From Deinandra increscens subsp. villosa (taxonomy: Eukaryota > Streptophyta > Magnoliopsida > Asterales > Asteraceae), in assembly GCA_039602395.1 (NCBI GenBank), contig JBCNJP010000025.1:45279980-45343979 (forward strand): a stretch of DNA of 64,000 nucleotides, written 5' to 3'. Position 1 is the stretch's first letter. Each line of letters starts with the position of its first letter. The notes beneath the pieces are model-generated. The model did no database searches. It had not been told where the DNA came from and saw nothing but the letters and a program-made list of their open reading frames with translations. This document shows, in pieces, positions 22,055 to 34,370 of the stretch. Position numbers and translations under genes: made by a program.

Positions 22055-23734
22055 AACTCCCCCTCGGCGTGTGTAGTATCTCTTTAATATCATCAACTTT
22101 GTATCCTCAACCAAGCTCCCCCTCAAGTGTAGAATCCGTTCGTTCAATGAAATGAATCTTCAAACAAACTCCTCCTCAACTCGATCGTAGCTTGATCTTG
22201 AATATTCGATGACATTCTAGTGTATCTCTGGTCTTTCATCAACATCTTCAGAAGACTTGAAGTTGTGATATCATGCACATAGCAACCTGCTGAAACATTT
22301 AAATAGTCTTGGCGCAAAACGTCTCTTCGAGACTCCAAGATATGATTTTGAAAATGATTTGTATCACGTGTTGATCAGATCGAAAATAAAGCAGAAACAA
22401 AATCTTTTTGATTTTTCAAAGTTTATGCTAAAACACACCGAAAATCTTTCTGTTCTTTTCTGAAATAAAATGAAATTGCAATACAGAAACAAACACTATT
22501 TTTGATATGAGAAAGACCATTATATGGGATCATATTGAACATAACGCACTGAACTACATTTCAATTTCAATTAATCGAAGCACACAAGTCATGTTGATTG
22601 CTGGTATAATTTGTCCAACTTAAACTCAGGCAGAATCATACTCATAACATCTGGATATGTTAAGATATTGATTAGATTTGCTTTGACCAGTGTATCCCAC
22701 ACTATCAGACATAATCAGACATTTTCAGTTTTTCTTTCCTTTTCTTCTTGTGTGATAGCACTTGTGATTTTTCACAATGCATAATATTTTCATGATATCG
22801 TCAACTGTGTTCCATGCAAAAAGAAATAAGAACGTTAAATCGTCTACCTTAAGGTTGATCTTTCGATACGCATATAAGGCCTCGGATTTAACAAAATAAA
22901 AAAATAAAACAAATTGAAATTGTATAACCCAACAACAATCAGGTCGGTACTCCCGTACACGCAGAGAAAGTCCGATGAGTTATACGAAACACCAAAGAAA
23001 ATAAAGCAGAACGTCAAACGAACAACGATCAGGTCGATCTTTCGATACGCAGAGAAAGTCCGATCGTTTGACAAAATAAAGAAAATCAAACAAGTTTAAA
23101 TCTTTGCAAAATGAACACATGTATACACAGTGACTTCTCATTTTGAATTTCACACTTAATTTTCTTTTTGTGTCATGAAATATGCATCAAGATGTTATCC
23201 ACATGGTCAAGCATTAGTATTTAGTGTATATCACATCTGAATACTTTCTGATTTACCGAGCCTACCAAGCATATCAAACAATGATCTTATGGCTCTTTCA
23301 TCTACTCTACCCATGAGTCAGATACGTAAGCCAATGTACCATCATTTCCCAATGATCAATTTCTCACAAATTTATATATTTGGCATGTATTCACCTTCCT
23401 TCGTTATATATTTGGCATGTATTCACTTTCTCCCCATAACATGCATTTTCTCAGTTACTCCCCTTTACTTACAATTCTCCTCCTTAAATGAAAACTCTAT
23501 TTTTGGATTTTCATTTTACTCAAAAACAAGACTCTATTTTTGGGTTTTTGAGAAAATCTAGAAACAAAGAAAAGTGATCAATCAACACGGATACGATGCA
23601 ATTTTAGAATTCAGAAAATTTGCAGGTTAGAAAGATTTATCATGAAAATTTAAATTAAGCATAATACTCCGCCATCAACAACTTTGCAATCGTCGATAGG
23701 TCTTCTAGAAGTACCTGCACACTGGTCAAACTAA
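22055..23734 (-). other. Non-coding post-gag spacer of T2
   Basis: Close copy of the T1 spacer. The TCTCTGCGT modules are at about 22853-22889, 22936-22979 and 23028-23064. No gene seen. The polypurine tracts near 23460 and 23480 are partly mutated (CTCCCCTTTA, CTCCTCCTTA on the plus strand). Confidence 0.6.
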
Positions 23735-26700
23735 TTAGTCCAAAAATGACCCGAAGCGAATCGCTTCTGGTCGACTAGTGTCCTTGTTTTGCTTAGAAAC
23801 CACCTTAGGTTTCCATTGTTGTTGTTTTGGTAATTTAGATTTTGATGAAACAATCACAGGTGACTGTGATGGGGAACCTACTTTTTGAACTTTTGGAACT
23901 ATTGGAACAAAACATTTTTGTTTATGGTAAAATGTAGGTTCAACGTCATCAAAAACTCTGCCTTGTTCATCAAAGAACTTTGTGTTGGCAGGTTTACCAA
24001 AAACCGGTTTCTTTTGAAATCCTGGGGGTGAATCAGCAGGTGATGGACAATCCTTATCCATATGTCCTGGGCGACGGCAAATATAACAGATTCGTTTCGT
24101 TTTATCCCATCTTTGATGTACCTGCGAAGAACACACATGAATATCTCGAATATGATCAGAATGAGAATCATATACCTGATGCCTGTGATCATGTACCCAT
24201 TTGGATGTAGGGCTTCGAGATTGAGAACTTTCAGAAGAAATGGTAGCTTTCACAAAAACCTCAGCAATCTTCCGAGCATCAACACAAAGAGGAAATTCTT
24301 TGTCAGAAAATAATTGATCCGAACCCTTGAGTTTGTAAAACCGCTCGGGTTGAATTTTATCAGCTTGAAACACTTCCTTCTTCACTTGTTTCATCTTTAA
24401 TTTCTTCAAATCTTGAGATGATGATGCTGGAACCTTCTCAGCTTTGTTTTGCATCCTCTGAAAACCCAATCCTTCATGCTTTCCAGTAATCTTTTCCTCA
24501 GATGAACAATGCCCATTCTTTGCTAATCGAGAAAATTCAGCTTTTACTTCGGTTACATTCTTTTGATCATAAAAGATCATTTCATCAAACTCAGGTTGAG
24601 ACTGAATCTTATCACTAGAAGTAGCCGACTTCTCATTATCAGCAGAAGATGAACCAGATACAAACTTTGGTGCAGGAGAAACCTCAGATTTCTTTTCCTT
24701 CTTTTTCTTATACTTCCTGTTCTTCTTCTTCGGCACAACTTTCTCATCCTCAGCAGTAGATGACGAAACCTTTGAATAATCAAATTCGTCAACCTATTCC
24801 TTTACTTCTTTGACAGCTTCTTTGATATGAGCAGGGGGTGATGCAGTCTTATCAAACATTTTCTCAAAATTTGTATCATTAGCTAATAAGCTTGTGAAGA
24901 CTTGAGAATTTGAAACATTATTAAGCAATCGATTAGCATCAAGAACTTGAACCTTCAGATCAGAAATTTTCTGTTGAGCCTCAGCAAATTCTTTTTCTTT
25001 AGCAATCAATCGCTTCGCAACTTTGTAAGTTTCAAATTTTTGCAAACGCAAATTATCAAGTCCTTCATGTTACTCCTTCTTCAATTTATCCTCGTTGCGC
25101 TTTTGAATCTCCAAATTCGCGGCTTGAACTTTATTGATACGAACTAACTCCCGCTTCTCATCCAACAACTTTCCCATGTCAACTTGATATGCTTCAATCT
25201 TAGCAGTCGATTCTTCAACATTCTTTGTAAGCAGATCAAGTTTGACCTTTGATTTATCAAACAAATTCTGAAAATCATTAGCTGTATCTTCCGCTTCATC
25301 CTTCCATTTCTTGACATCTTTCACCAACTCATCCCGTTTTTCACAAATCTTAGCTTTTGCAGCTTCAGCATCCCTTTTATCTTGTTTAGAAATTTCTAAA
25401 ACTTTATTCAGCAATTTGATTTCGTTAAGTAAACATTCATTCTTCAAAACCAATTCCTTCTCATTTTCCTTTGAAATATCCAACTCCGAATTAATCATTT
25501 TGAAATCAGCAGTAACTCTCTTGACTTCTTCAACCAAAAATTCTTTTTCTTTCATCAAAGCTTCAATCTTAGATTCAACCTTCTCAGTCTCAGCAGCATC
25601 ATATGAACTAGAATCAGAATAATAATCATCTTGGTCATGTGTGACAATTAATGCTGATGTATCATATCCAAAATGTTGACCCCAATCATAGACACCATCA
25701 TTTTGAGCCATCAAAGCTGTTGTCTTACTTGTGTTACTAGTGGATGGTTGAGTAAACCCAGGCTTGGGTGATTGAGTAAAACCAGGCTTGCTTACATGTG
25801 CCTGTTGACCTTCTTTGGCAAAATGTCCAAGCTGCGAACATTTATAACATTTCAACTTAGACTTGTCAAAACCTAAATGGCCATTGAAATCAGTTGAACC
25901 CATGTTATGCTTTTTGAAAAATCGTTTCAATCGTTGACCAAGCATAGCATATTGCCAAGCTAAATCTAATTCAAGTAATTGATCATCATCAAGTTCGTTA
26001 AGATCATCTCTTGTAATCTTGGCATCAGCAACATCTTTGATAATCAACCCAAATGAAGATGAAATTAAAGCAGAAATCATGTTTGCACAATCATTTGTAG
26101 ATTCTACAGAAAACGCATTCTGATTTGAAAAATTTGGAATTGTAAAGCTACAACCCCGTGAAGATTTGTTATCCGAATTATCAGAAATTCCAGTCAAGAA
26201 GGCTGTACTAGGTGCAGAATTCAGACTTGGTTTAGCTTTAGCATTCATACTTGCCGTATTCTCACCATGATACAACTCAGGATGTTGCAAAGTAGAGTTG
26301 ATTTCTTGGAATTCAACATTTCCATTTCTCGAGCATGAAGTTTTCCAGTAAGCTCGTGAAATGTCATGGTAGAATAATCCTTGTCATGAGTGAGCAACAA
26401 AACATAATTCTCCCACTTCTCAGGTAAAGCTTCCATAATCTTTTCTTTCAAATCAGCATCAGATTTTTCAATACCAACTACCTTTAATTCACTCATTAGA
26501 TGTGAGAACCGTGAAACGAGAGCAGTAATGTTCTCATTTTCATAGTTTTGAAAATTATCTAATTCTTTGTTCAACACTTTCTTTCGACTTTTCTTGTAAT
26601 CATCATTACCCTCACATCTTGCTGAGAGAGCATCCCATAATTGCTTTGATTTCTTACAAGTGCTGAATTGATGTAACAATTCGGTAGGTAATGCCATTGT

Positions 26701-26994
26701 AAGATAACCATAAACCTTCTTTTCAAGTTCATAACTTTTTCTTTCAGCAGCATCAAAATCTTGAATTTCTTTAAAATCTCCATCTTCAGTTGGTCGTTCA
26801 TACAATTTCCGAATCGGAATCCATAGATCAATATCGTTTGTGCTTATGTATGCAGAAAACCGTTTCTTCCAATTTTGATAATCTTCTAGCTTCAACAATT
26901 TGGGAACTTTCTGACTTGTTCCAATTTCATTATCAAAATTCAGCATGGTTTGCATCGCACTTTGCATTGCAGCAAACGCTTGAAATTCCGACAT
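23735..26994 (-). pseudogene. Broken Gag of T2
   Basis: Homologue of the intact T1 Gag. ATG at 26994 (MSEFQAFAAMQ). The frame shifts near 26290, within the stretch that in T1 reads STATLHNPELYHGE. Stops occur near 25070 and 24794, and the last part (24736-23735) runs to DTSRPEA...GSFLD. Both zinc knuckles are recognisable. Knuckle 1 reads CYKCSQLGHFAKEG, so the last Cys is lost. Knuckle 2 is CYICRRPGHMDKDC. The coiled-coil segment differs from T1 in the middle (about 25300-25600), which suggests divergence or recombination there. Not expected to make a full protein. Confidence 0.85.
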
Positions 26995-27523
26995 CGTTGA
27001 ACAACTTTTAAATTTTGTTGGCCGAACCTGCTCCGATCCTAAAACTGAACTCCGAACCCTGTCCGAACCTAGAAACAAAGTCCGAACTTTGTCCGAACTG
27101 ACTCCGAAACAAAATGAACTGTCCGAACTCTTCAAACACTCCGATCTAGCACCGAACTACCTCCGAACCTTGACCGAACGTGACTGAACTCCGAACTTGA
27201 TCAAAATAGTCCGAACTCTGACCGAAACAGCTCCGAACCTTCACCGAAGATGGACCGAACTTCAAGTTCGGAGCAGTTACTCCGAACCTGATCAGTAGAC
27301 TCCGAACTTTGAATCCATTTTTCAAAAACGCGCGAAAAATGACTGATTTTGACGAAACTCGTTACTGTGGATCAGTAAAACCAATAGAAAGTGATTTAGG
27401 AACAATTTTGACACCAAAAACTCGATAGAATTGACGAACAACATGAAAACAATCTCGAGAATCACGAAAAACACTTCAAAAATCCGAAAATAGCAACCAC
27501 AGATCAGTAGAGTGAACCAGATA
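26995..27523 (-). other. T2 leader with iterated CCGAAC motifs
   Basis: Untranslated leader with more than a dozen CCGAAC words at 27010-27310, laid out like T1. The 5' end abuts the primer-binding site at 27524-27535 (minus TGGTATCAGAGC). Confidence 0.7.
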
Positions 27524-27537
27524 GCTCTGATACCACT

Positions 27538-27908
27538 TGAAAATGCGTGAGCATCGGATCGTCTACTCGATCTAGCTAATCAGACATTGAAACGTAATTA
27601 ACCGATTGTTTTATTGATCAATGAAGAACAATTACAATCAGTAAACACTCAGAAATAGACTCAGAGAATACACACTCAGAAACACACACTTAACAGATCT
27701 CGCACGCTCAGAACCCTCAATTACAAAGACCAAACATCTATATATACTAGCTGGTCCGAGCTTCGGCCGAACCTCAGGTTCGGCCAGTCCGAACTTCAGG
27801 TTCGGCCAGTCCGAACTTCAGGTTCGGACCTGGTTCGGCCAGACCTAGTTTGACTTGATCTTGTACATTGCTTGATACTTCACACGACACACATATCAGG
27901 TATCAACA
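27538..27908 (-). repeat. 5' LTR of T2 with a 22-bp internal duplication
   Basis: 371 bp. It is longer than its partner by one tandem copy of GTCCGAACTTCAGGTTCGG plus CCA (27785-27830), which itself contains the family motif. Otherwise nearly identical to 21706-22054. Confidence 0.85.
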
Positions 27909-30900
27909 AATTCTGGTGTGCCTATCTCCAAAGAAAGGTGGATTTGATGAGCTTGCAAGTGAACAGGCTTCCGCCTTCTATGCTGTGGTAAAAGGTGAAA
28001 ACTTCAATTTTTCCAAACTGATTTTTCAAGCCCTAAAATCCAACATTCATTCTAAATATATCTACCAGTACCCTAGATTTTTGACATACATTCTCAAAGA
28101 AGAGTACCGTCTGGCTTGGTAAAAATTTGCAATAAAAACTTCTTAATGAGAAAACTTTTTCAAACCTTGCTTTATATAAGACTGCATTTCTTGGAAGTGA
28201 CACTGACTATCCCTTACCAATTCCAAGGTAGTTTCCAGATGAACCTGCTACTGCTGAGGTTCACCTGGAAACTGTAGCAACAACTGAGCCCCATGCTCAA
28301 GATGACAGAGCTATAAACCCAATAGCTTCTGAACACACATCTGTCCCAGCTTCCTCTACTCTCAAAACTTTTCAATCCAGAAAGAGGAAAGCTTCCACAA
28401 TCACTACCACTGCCACCTCATCATCAACCTCACCTCCTGTCATGTTCAAAAGACAGAGAAAAGTGGTCACTAGGTCTCCTCCACCTAGTCCCACCAACCA
28501 ACCCGAAGCTTCTAACCCCGTTCAAGGCAAAAAGCCTAAACGGAAACTAGTTAAACTAGGATTCTCTCTTAGGGATGAACCTTCATTTGAGGGGGAGTCA
28601 TTAGAAGCAGATACACAATCCCCATCTGAACACTTTTCACCCCTACATCCCCTATCACCTAGGAGTGACAATGCACCCATTCTTGGTTCAAATGAGGGTG
28701 TAATTAACTCACCAACCTCATTACAGGAGAACATACTGATGAACCAGGACACTGCTGCATTGAACCCCCACTCCTCACCGGAGGTGAATCTTAGGAGATC
28801 TGAAGAGATTCATGTGGAAACGGCTGCTGCTGCCCAAGGATCCCTACTGGATCTTGGTGTCAGCAGTAATATCAATAAGACCCGATATGCGGCAATCTTC
28901 TCTGAATCAGCACCTAGAAGTCCTTTATTGGATCCAAGGGTTGCTGAAACAGATGAAGAGAATCCCTGGTGCCAAGAAGCCGAGGGTACCACTGCTGATC
29001 AATCTAGGATTGATAGCTTGGTTTTATCCAAGGATACTGGTAAAAAGCCAGTTGAGGACAGTTATACACTACCTGAATTGACGAAATTGTACCTCTTTCT
29101 CCAAGCACATGTTGATACTCTAAATGCAACTGTTGCTCATTTGGTGCAAGCTGATCCTATTAACACTGAAGCGGGTCCTTCAAACCCTATCAGAGAAGCT
29201 GATGAAGCTGTTATTGCTTATGAAGCTGATACTGTCAAATTGGGGGAGAAGATGCCCTCAAGGCCTGTTATAACTGAAATTGAAGAAGTTGAGAGGATAC
29301 CGGCTGAAGTTAGAGCCACAGCTTGTGAAAGAATTGGTCTCAACCCCTTCAATGTTGAAGAAAGTTGGGTGAACATGAAATACAGTCAACTGATTGCTAT
29401 TTCTCCTTTTGAGGACCCCAACCTCACTGAGCTTGTACAGTCAACCATGCTGATTGCTGGTGCTCTCCCTGAGCACATAAACATGATCACAACACTCCTC
29501 AAGGATGTTATCTTTCCGGCTGAAAGAGCCAGTGATCAAGTGGTAGGAAACATTGCCTCCACTAGCAAGGCAGCCATGGATGTTGAAGAGAGCACTGCAA
29601 CTGTTGCAGTTGCTTCAGTGACTGAAGGAGGAGACGAAAACTTGATTGGTGAAGGAGAAGGCACAGAGGTGCTGGAAATAGCTGACAAAGAACCTGAAGT
29701 CACTAAACCTCAGGTGGTGACTGAAGGCCAAATTCTTGTTCAACCGGAAGTTCAACCAGAACTTCATCCGGAAACTCAACCGGAAAAACAAAGAAGTGAA
29801 GGAGCAGAAGACATAGCCGAAACTTTGATAGCCTTAAGGAGCTCAGAACCAGTTCAAGCGGAAACACCTGTTTAAACTGATATTCCTAAAACCATTCAAC
29901 AGGTGGTTCAGACTCCTGAAGCTGAGGCTATAGTGAAAATGGTGGAAAATGCCAAAAGGATAGCAGAAGATGAAAGGCTAGCCAAAGAACTTCAAGAGGA
30001 ATATTATCTGTATCTGCAAAATGGAGTGTTTGAGAACTTGCTTGAAGAGGCTAAGACAAGATCTTTCAACTGGAGACTAAAGGACTACAATTTGGATGCA
30101 GTGACTAAAACATATAGGCAGAGGTTGATTTCCATCGCCTCTCAATTGCCTACTAGGTTGACAAAGAATGATGAGAATTACATTCTGCTGAAAAAGGTAC
30201 AAAGGGCTCTTGTGGTCAGAAATTTGAAGACAGAGGAAGAGGTAGCTCAGATGCAAGTTAGGGAACTTTGCAGCTTAATTGATAATATCTTTTACGAGCA
30301 TAAAGGAGATATAGTTGCTGTCAATCCTAACTTGGTGATGCCTTCACCTTCAGAGCTCATCTCAGGTACAACAACTAATGTAAATGTTAAACCTGAATTT
30401 ACTAATGTTGCAGATGTACAACCTCCACCCTCCTTCATTTACAACCCAAACCCCATACCTACAACTGTTCCATCTATTCTACAGTCACTTGCCATCACAC
30501 CCTACAAACCACCCTCCATCTCCAAGAAAGTAGCCACCAAGCTTGCCAACCCCAAATACAGAACAGACAACTTTACACCCATCATTCCCCTCAAGAAGAA
30601 GCCTCCACCTACCATGGATTTTTCTGACATTTTCCAACTTACTCCACCTTCAAGTCCCACACCAGAAGCTATTAAACCACCAACACAAACCTCCCTACCT
30701 CCTCTCACCATCAATGAACCTTCTACCACCATCACCAAACCTACTGAAGCTCAAACTGGACCTTCTTCATCATCTGACAAAGCCAAAAGACCTATTGTGC
30801 AAGAATCTGCAAATGATTCTGATGAAGAAAGGATGATAAGAAAAAGGAAAATGATGCATGCCAAGAACAAAAGAGATCAAAGGCAGAAAAGAAAAGCTCC

Positions 30901-31406
30901 ACCCAGAAAGAAGCAGATTTTGTGGGTTGGACAGTAGATGAAGCCTTTTTTGATTTCACCTTCAAGTTGGCAAATGGCACAACTCAAGTGGTAAATGTTC
31001 ACAAGGCCACTACATATCTCTTACTTTGCTGCAAATGACAGACATCATTCTGAAGCTTAGAGAGTTTCTGAGTCCTTCGAGAGCTGAGCACATGTTAAGG
31101 CTTGTCATTGAGCCAACTGTGCTGGACTGCGGAGTGTTCTACAGAAGCAATTTAGATGATGATTCAGCTGAGGAAGAAGAAGAAGAGCCTGCAAGTGAAA
31201 TAAATTTTATCATTTGGGAAGAGGAAGAGAAGCTCTTTTATGTTCACAGAGCCGATAGCACCTTTACAGTTCATGAGTCCATTTCTGTTCAAGAAGAATG
31301 GAGCAAAATGGACTGGGAATCTTTCAAGCATGTGAAGGTGACCAAAACAAACTCAAAAAAGCTATCTCAAAACCTTGATGCCAACATCAGAACCACTGAC
31401 AAGTAG
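27909..31406 (+). pseudogene. Copia A post-pol ORF, C-terminal part
   Basis: Continues after T2: LVCLSPKKGGFDELASEQASAF, GENFNFSKLIFQ and YQYPRFLTYIL complete the conserved N-terminal domain, then a stop at about 28122. Another frame reopens (28255-29875), Pro/Ser/Thr-rich and acidic with basic patches (RKRKAS, KRQRKVV). A TAA near 29875 is followed by a frame to 30937 with an alpha-helical segment (AEAIVKMVENAKRIAEDERL) and a basic tail (KRKAPPRKKQ). A last frame, 31026-31406, contains FIIWEEEEKLFYVHRADS, matching the B copy. So one long ORF, originally over 1000 codons, is broken by several lesions. Repeats of CGGAA near 29735-29870 encode VQPEVQPELHPETQPE. Function unknown. Confidence 0.7.
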
Positions 31407-31477
31407 GATAAGGAGAAGAAGATTCTTGGGTACAAGTCAATTATTGAAGATAAACGTTGGAATTTGACAGCATCAGC

Positions 31478-31489
31478 TTAGGGGGAGAT
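31478..31489 (+). promoter_or_regulatory. Polypurine tract of copia A
   Basis: TTAGGGGGAGAT directly before the LTR start TGTAAGGAAT. Confidence 0.85.
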
Positions 31490-32154
31490 TGTAAGGAATA
31501 TTGCGCTTAGAAGATTTCCGGCTGAATGTCAATTTTGTTATGTTCCGGATGAAGTTGAAGTTGAAGCGGAATTCTCACTTCAAGCGGAATTGGCAGTTCA
31601 AGCGGAAAGAAGCAGTTTTGTCCTTTAGCTAATATTCCGGGTGAACTCGATTATCCACCAGATAATGAGTTCAACCGGACTTTTCCTGAGATGTCTTTTC
31701 AGCAAGTCCAATCCTGCAAAAGCTTCTCGTATGCTTCTATATCTGATTCAAGCCGCTCTCCTAAAGTAGTATGTTGCTGCAAACACGCAAGATATTCCAA
31801 TTGCCGATGTTTATTCTTTTGGTAGTTTGTAATTGACTTTTTAGTTTACGGTCTAGATTAGATCACATGAGATCAATGGCTGTCATTGATCTCATCAGCA
31901 CTATATATAGCATAGTTAGCTCTCAGTACACATAACCTTGAATAACTTGTAATAGTGTAGCTTTGAGTTAATGCAAATAGTGCCGAGTATTTGATACTTT
32001 GTTGTTACTATCTTTCTGCAAATCAAGCATTTACATTATACACAAGAACTAAATATCGCTTAAGTAAAGTGAAATATAACTTTAATTCCGCAGGGTTATA
32101 TTTGCAAGTAAAGGGCTTTGTTTTAGTTTAACTCTAACTAATAACGATCCTACA
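31490..32154 (+). repeat. 3' LTR of copia A
   Basis: 665 bp, TGTAAGGAAT to GATCCTACA, the same termini as element B. U3 has about eight CGGAA/CCGG words, several as TTCAAGCGGAA. A TATATATAG box lies at about 31904-31912. The right flank TTAAT is the interior of a D-family LTR (compare 33594), so A inserted into D. The 5' LTR is in the gap. Confidence 0.88.
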
Positions 32155-33898
32155 TTAATTGTGTCGAATGGTTACAAACCGAAGAAGTATACATCAATGA
32201 AGCTCTGGGAGAGGTTGGACAGACCTTTCTTCTTAACACAAGAGTTAATGACCAGAAGTATACATTGCTAAGCTAGACTTCACCTATTTATAAGTGACCT
32301 TGCCCAACGTACCAGCATACCCAGGGTACCATTTGGTATGCTGCTACCGGAGCAATTGGTACGCTGCCTAGTACGTTGACAACCTAGCCTAATTCACAAT
32401 CTAGACAATTACATGATTCGCTCATTTTTTGTTTTCTTATCATATAGAACTTTGAAATTTTCAAGGGTCCCAATTTTCCCCCTAAACATGTGACATATTC
32501 AATTCCTGATTCCAACCCTACAAGCAATATGTTCTTCAGGTAGCTCGCAATGGAATCACATTATATCTTTAGTTTGTGTAGAATGATAATCTCCGACAAA
32601 CGTTCCAAAGTAATCAATCATACCCCAGTTTATGAATCTCTGTCCATCATCAGAAACATGTTTTTGAATATATGCCCATCATCAAAAACCGAGACTACCC
32701 ACAAACATATCTTAAAAATTCGACGGCTAATTCATGATAAGCACCGGAATCTGGTAACTCTGCATTCTAAATTCACAGCTACCTAATCAAGGGTAAACCC
32801 GGTAACTGATTTGTTATTTGAAATTCCCATGACCTCTCCCCTTTCTTGAAAATATCCGCCAAATGTTTATTACAAATTAACGAGGGTTTGGGGGCAGCGC
32901 CCCCGAGAAGCGGGGTCCAAGGGGCAGAGCCCCTGGCTAGGGTCGTGCTGCCAGGTCAGCGTAGTTTTTTTTTTATGAATAAAATTGCTTCACTAAAAAT
33001 GCATCAGAAATTTGCGGCAAACCAAAAGCTCCAACGTACCATATGCTTCGGCGTACCATTAATCAACGAACCATTAACCTCAATGAACCATTAACCATGT
33101 ATCAGAAAGTCAACAGACTATTTTGGTCAGTGGCGTACCATTTTGGTACGAAGTACCATTTGGTATGGTGTAACCGCTACGCTCCAAGCATAACCGCTCC
33201 GTACCACCGATGAAGATTGTCATCCATACCAATGGTACGTTCGATGAGTTCCCTGGTACGGCGGATGAAGATTCAAAGGGCGTACCAACATGTTCATCCG
33301 GCGTACCACTGGCGTACCAACACTGAAAATCATGAATTTCACTCCAGATTCAGAATTTGTCGAATTTCTTCACTCAATCACTCATATTGGGTGCGAAACT
33401 GACTCAGTTGCACTCGTTTGAACAAAATTTGATCAAAACATCACTAAATGTCACCTAATTTGACCTTTTAACGTCTCAAAAAGTTCAAAAACGAAAATGA
33501 GATATGGAAATTGAGCCAACGACTCTGATACCACTGTTAAAAAACGTAACGGATCGTTTCCAGATCATAACAAAGATAGAGACGGAGAATCTAGTCATTA
33601 ATTGTGTCGAATGGTTACAAACAGATGAAGTATACATCAATGAAGCTCTGAGAGAGGTTGGACAGACCTCTCCTCTCAACACAAGACCTAATGACCAGAA
33701 GTCTACATTGCTAAGCTAGAATTCACCTATTTATAGGTGACCTTGCCCAACGTACCAACATACCTAGTGTACCATTTGGTACGCTGCTAGCAGACCAATT
33801 AGTACGTTGTCTGGTACGTTGGCAACCTAGCCTAATTCACAATCTAGACAATTACATAATTCGCACAATAACAACCACACCCGAAACATGCTCTAACA
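32155..33898 (-). mobile_element. Element D, partial coding-free LTR element
   Basis: Same family as element C. On the minus strand: full 5' LTR 33535-33898 (364 bp, TGTTAGAGCATG to TTTTTTAACA), primer-binding site at about 33522-33533, leader with GGTACG/CGTACC words (33000-33320), a GC-rich hairpin segment (32885-32945), a shortened interior, and a truncated 3' LTR (32155-32421) cut on its other side by copia A. The interior is much shorter than that of C and its junction with the LTR fragment near 32421 is abrupt, so a deletion has occurred. No coding sequence. Inserted in the internal region of B. Confidence 0.75.
33535..33898 (-). repeat. 5' LTR of element D
   Basis: 364 bp. On the minus strand it starts TGTTAGAGCATGTTTCGGG and ends next to the tRNA-Met primer-binding site. 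TATAAATAG is present near 33730. U3 contains six to seven GTAC-centred words (GGTACG, CGTACC), where element C has GGTCCG in the same places. Confidence 0.8.
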
Positions 33899-34370
33899 AA
33901 CTTTCCTTGAATTAGGTGTAAAATACCTTCCGGAGTAATTTTGGTCTCCCAAGGTAACTTTTACCTCGGGGTAGTACCTTTGGCCGTCCGAGGTAAAACT
34001 TACCTTGGGTGCCCATTTTATTTCTTTAGGAGAAGACATTATCCTAGGATTTAAATTTGCATAGGGTTTTGTAGATACATTGTATTCCTATTTCTCATGG
34101 TCATAATCATCAATGAAAATTGGGCTCTACTTGCCAATGGATCCTGGTTGTCGAGATCCTGAGTAATTACTCGAATTCCCGGAGTAAAATTATGTCGGGT
34201 GTTCAAACTTCTTTCCAGAATAACTTTGATTTTGAAGATTTAAAATTTTGACAGTGTTTGACCCTTTTTTAGTTGGACTATCAAAATCATCTATTTGTCT
34301 CTCTGTTTTCCTTTTGACAGTTTGACTTATTTTCAAAAATGGATTATGATAACACTCAACTGCCATGTGA
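33899..34370 (-). other. Internal spacer of element B
   Basis: No gene. From 33920 to 34200 it repeats words like CGAGGTAA, TTACCTCGG and GGAGTAATT, the same vocabulary as the U3 of B (6440-6600 and 37080-37230). A Thr/Lys-coding relic may continue from the gag, but no domain is recognisable. Confidence 0.45.

Larger units (their letters stand above)
21706..27908 (-). mobile_element. Gag-only LTR retrotransposon T2
   Basis: 6203 bp, same family and orientation as T1, inserted in the post-pol ORF of A. The 3' LTR is 21706-22054 (349 bp) and the 5' LTR is 27538-27908 (371 bp). LTR ends are canonical (TG...TTTTCA). Flanks ACACT and AATTC do not match, so no clean target-site duplication is visible, although LAHT (left) and LVCLSPKK (right) belong to one protein. 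Its gag has frameshifts and stops, unlike that of T1. No pol domains are present. Confidence 0.85.

Noticed and set aside
21701..27913. A target-site duplication for T2
   Set aside because: ACACT and AATTC do not match. The bases may have changed by a small deletion, but I cannot show it.
28442..30937. The two long frames 28442-29875 and 29903-30937 as host genes
   Set aside because: They lie between the conserved post-pol domain and the polypurine tract of copia A, in the same orientation, and are joined by one stop; they are parts of the element ORF.
21248..31406. Calling the post-pol ORF an envelope gene
   Set aside because: Position fits the Sirevirus env-like ORF, but no signal peptide, membrane helix or fusion-like segment is visible in any copy.
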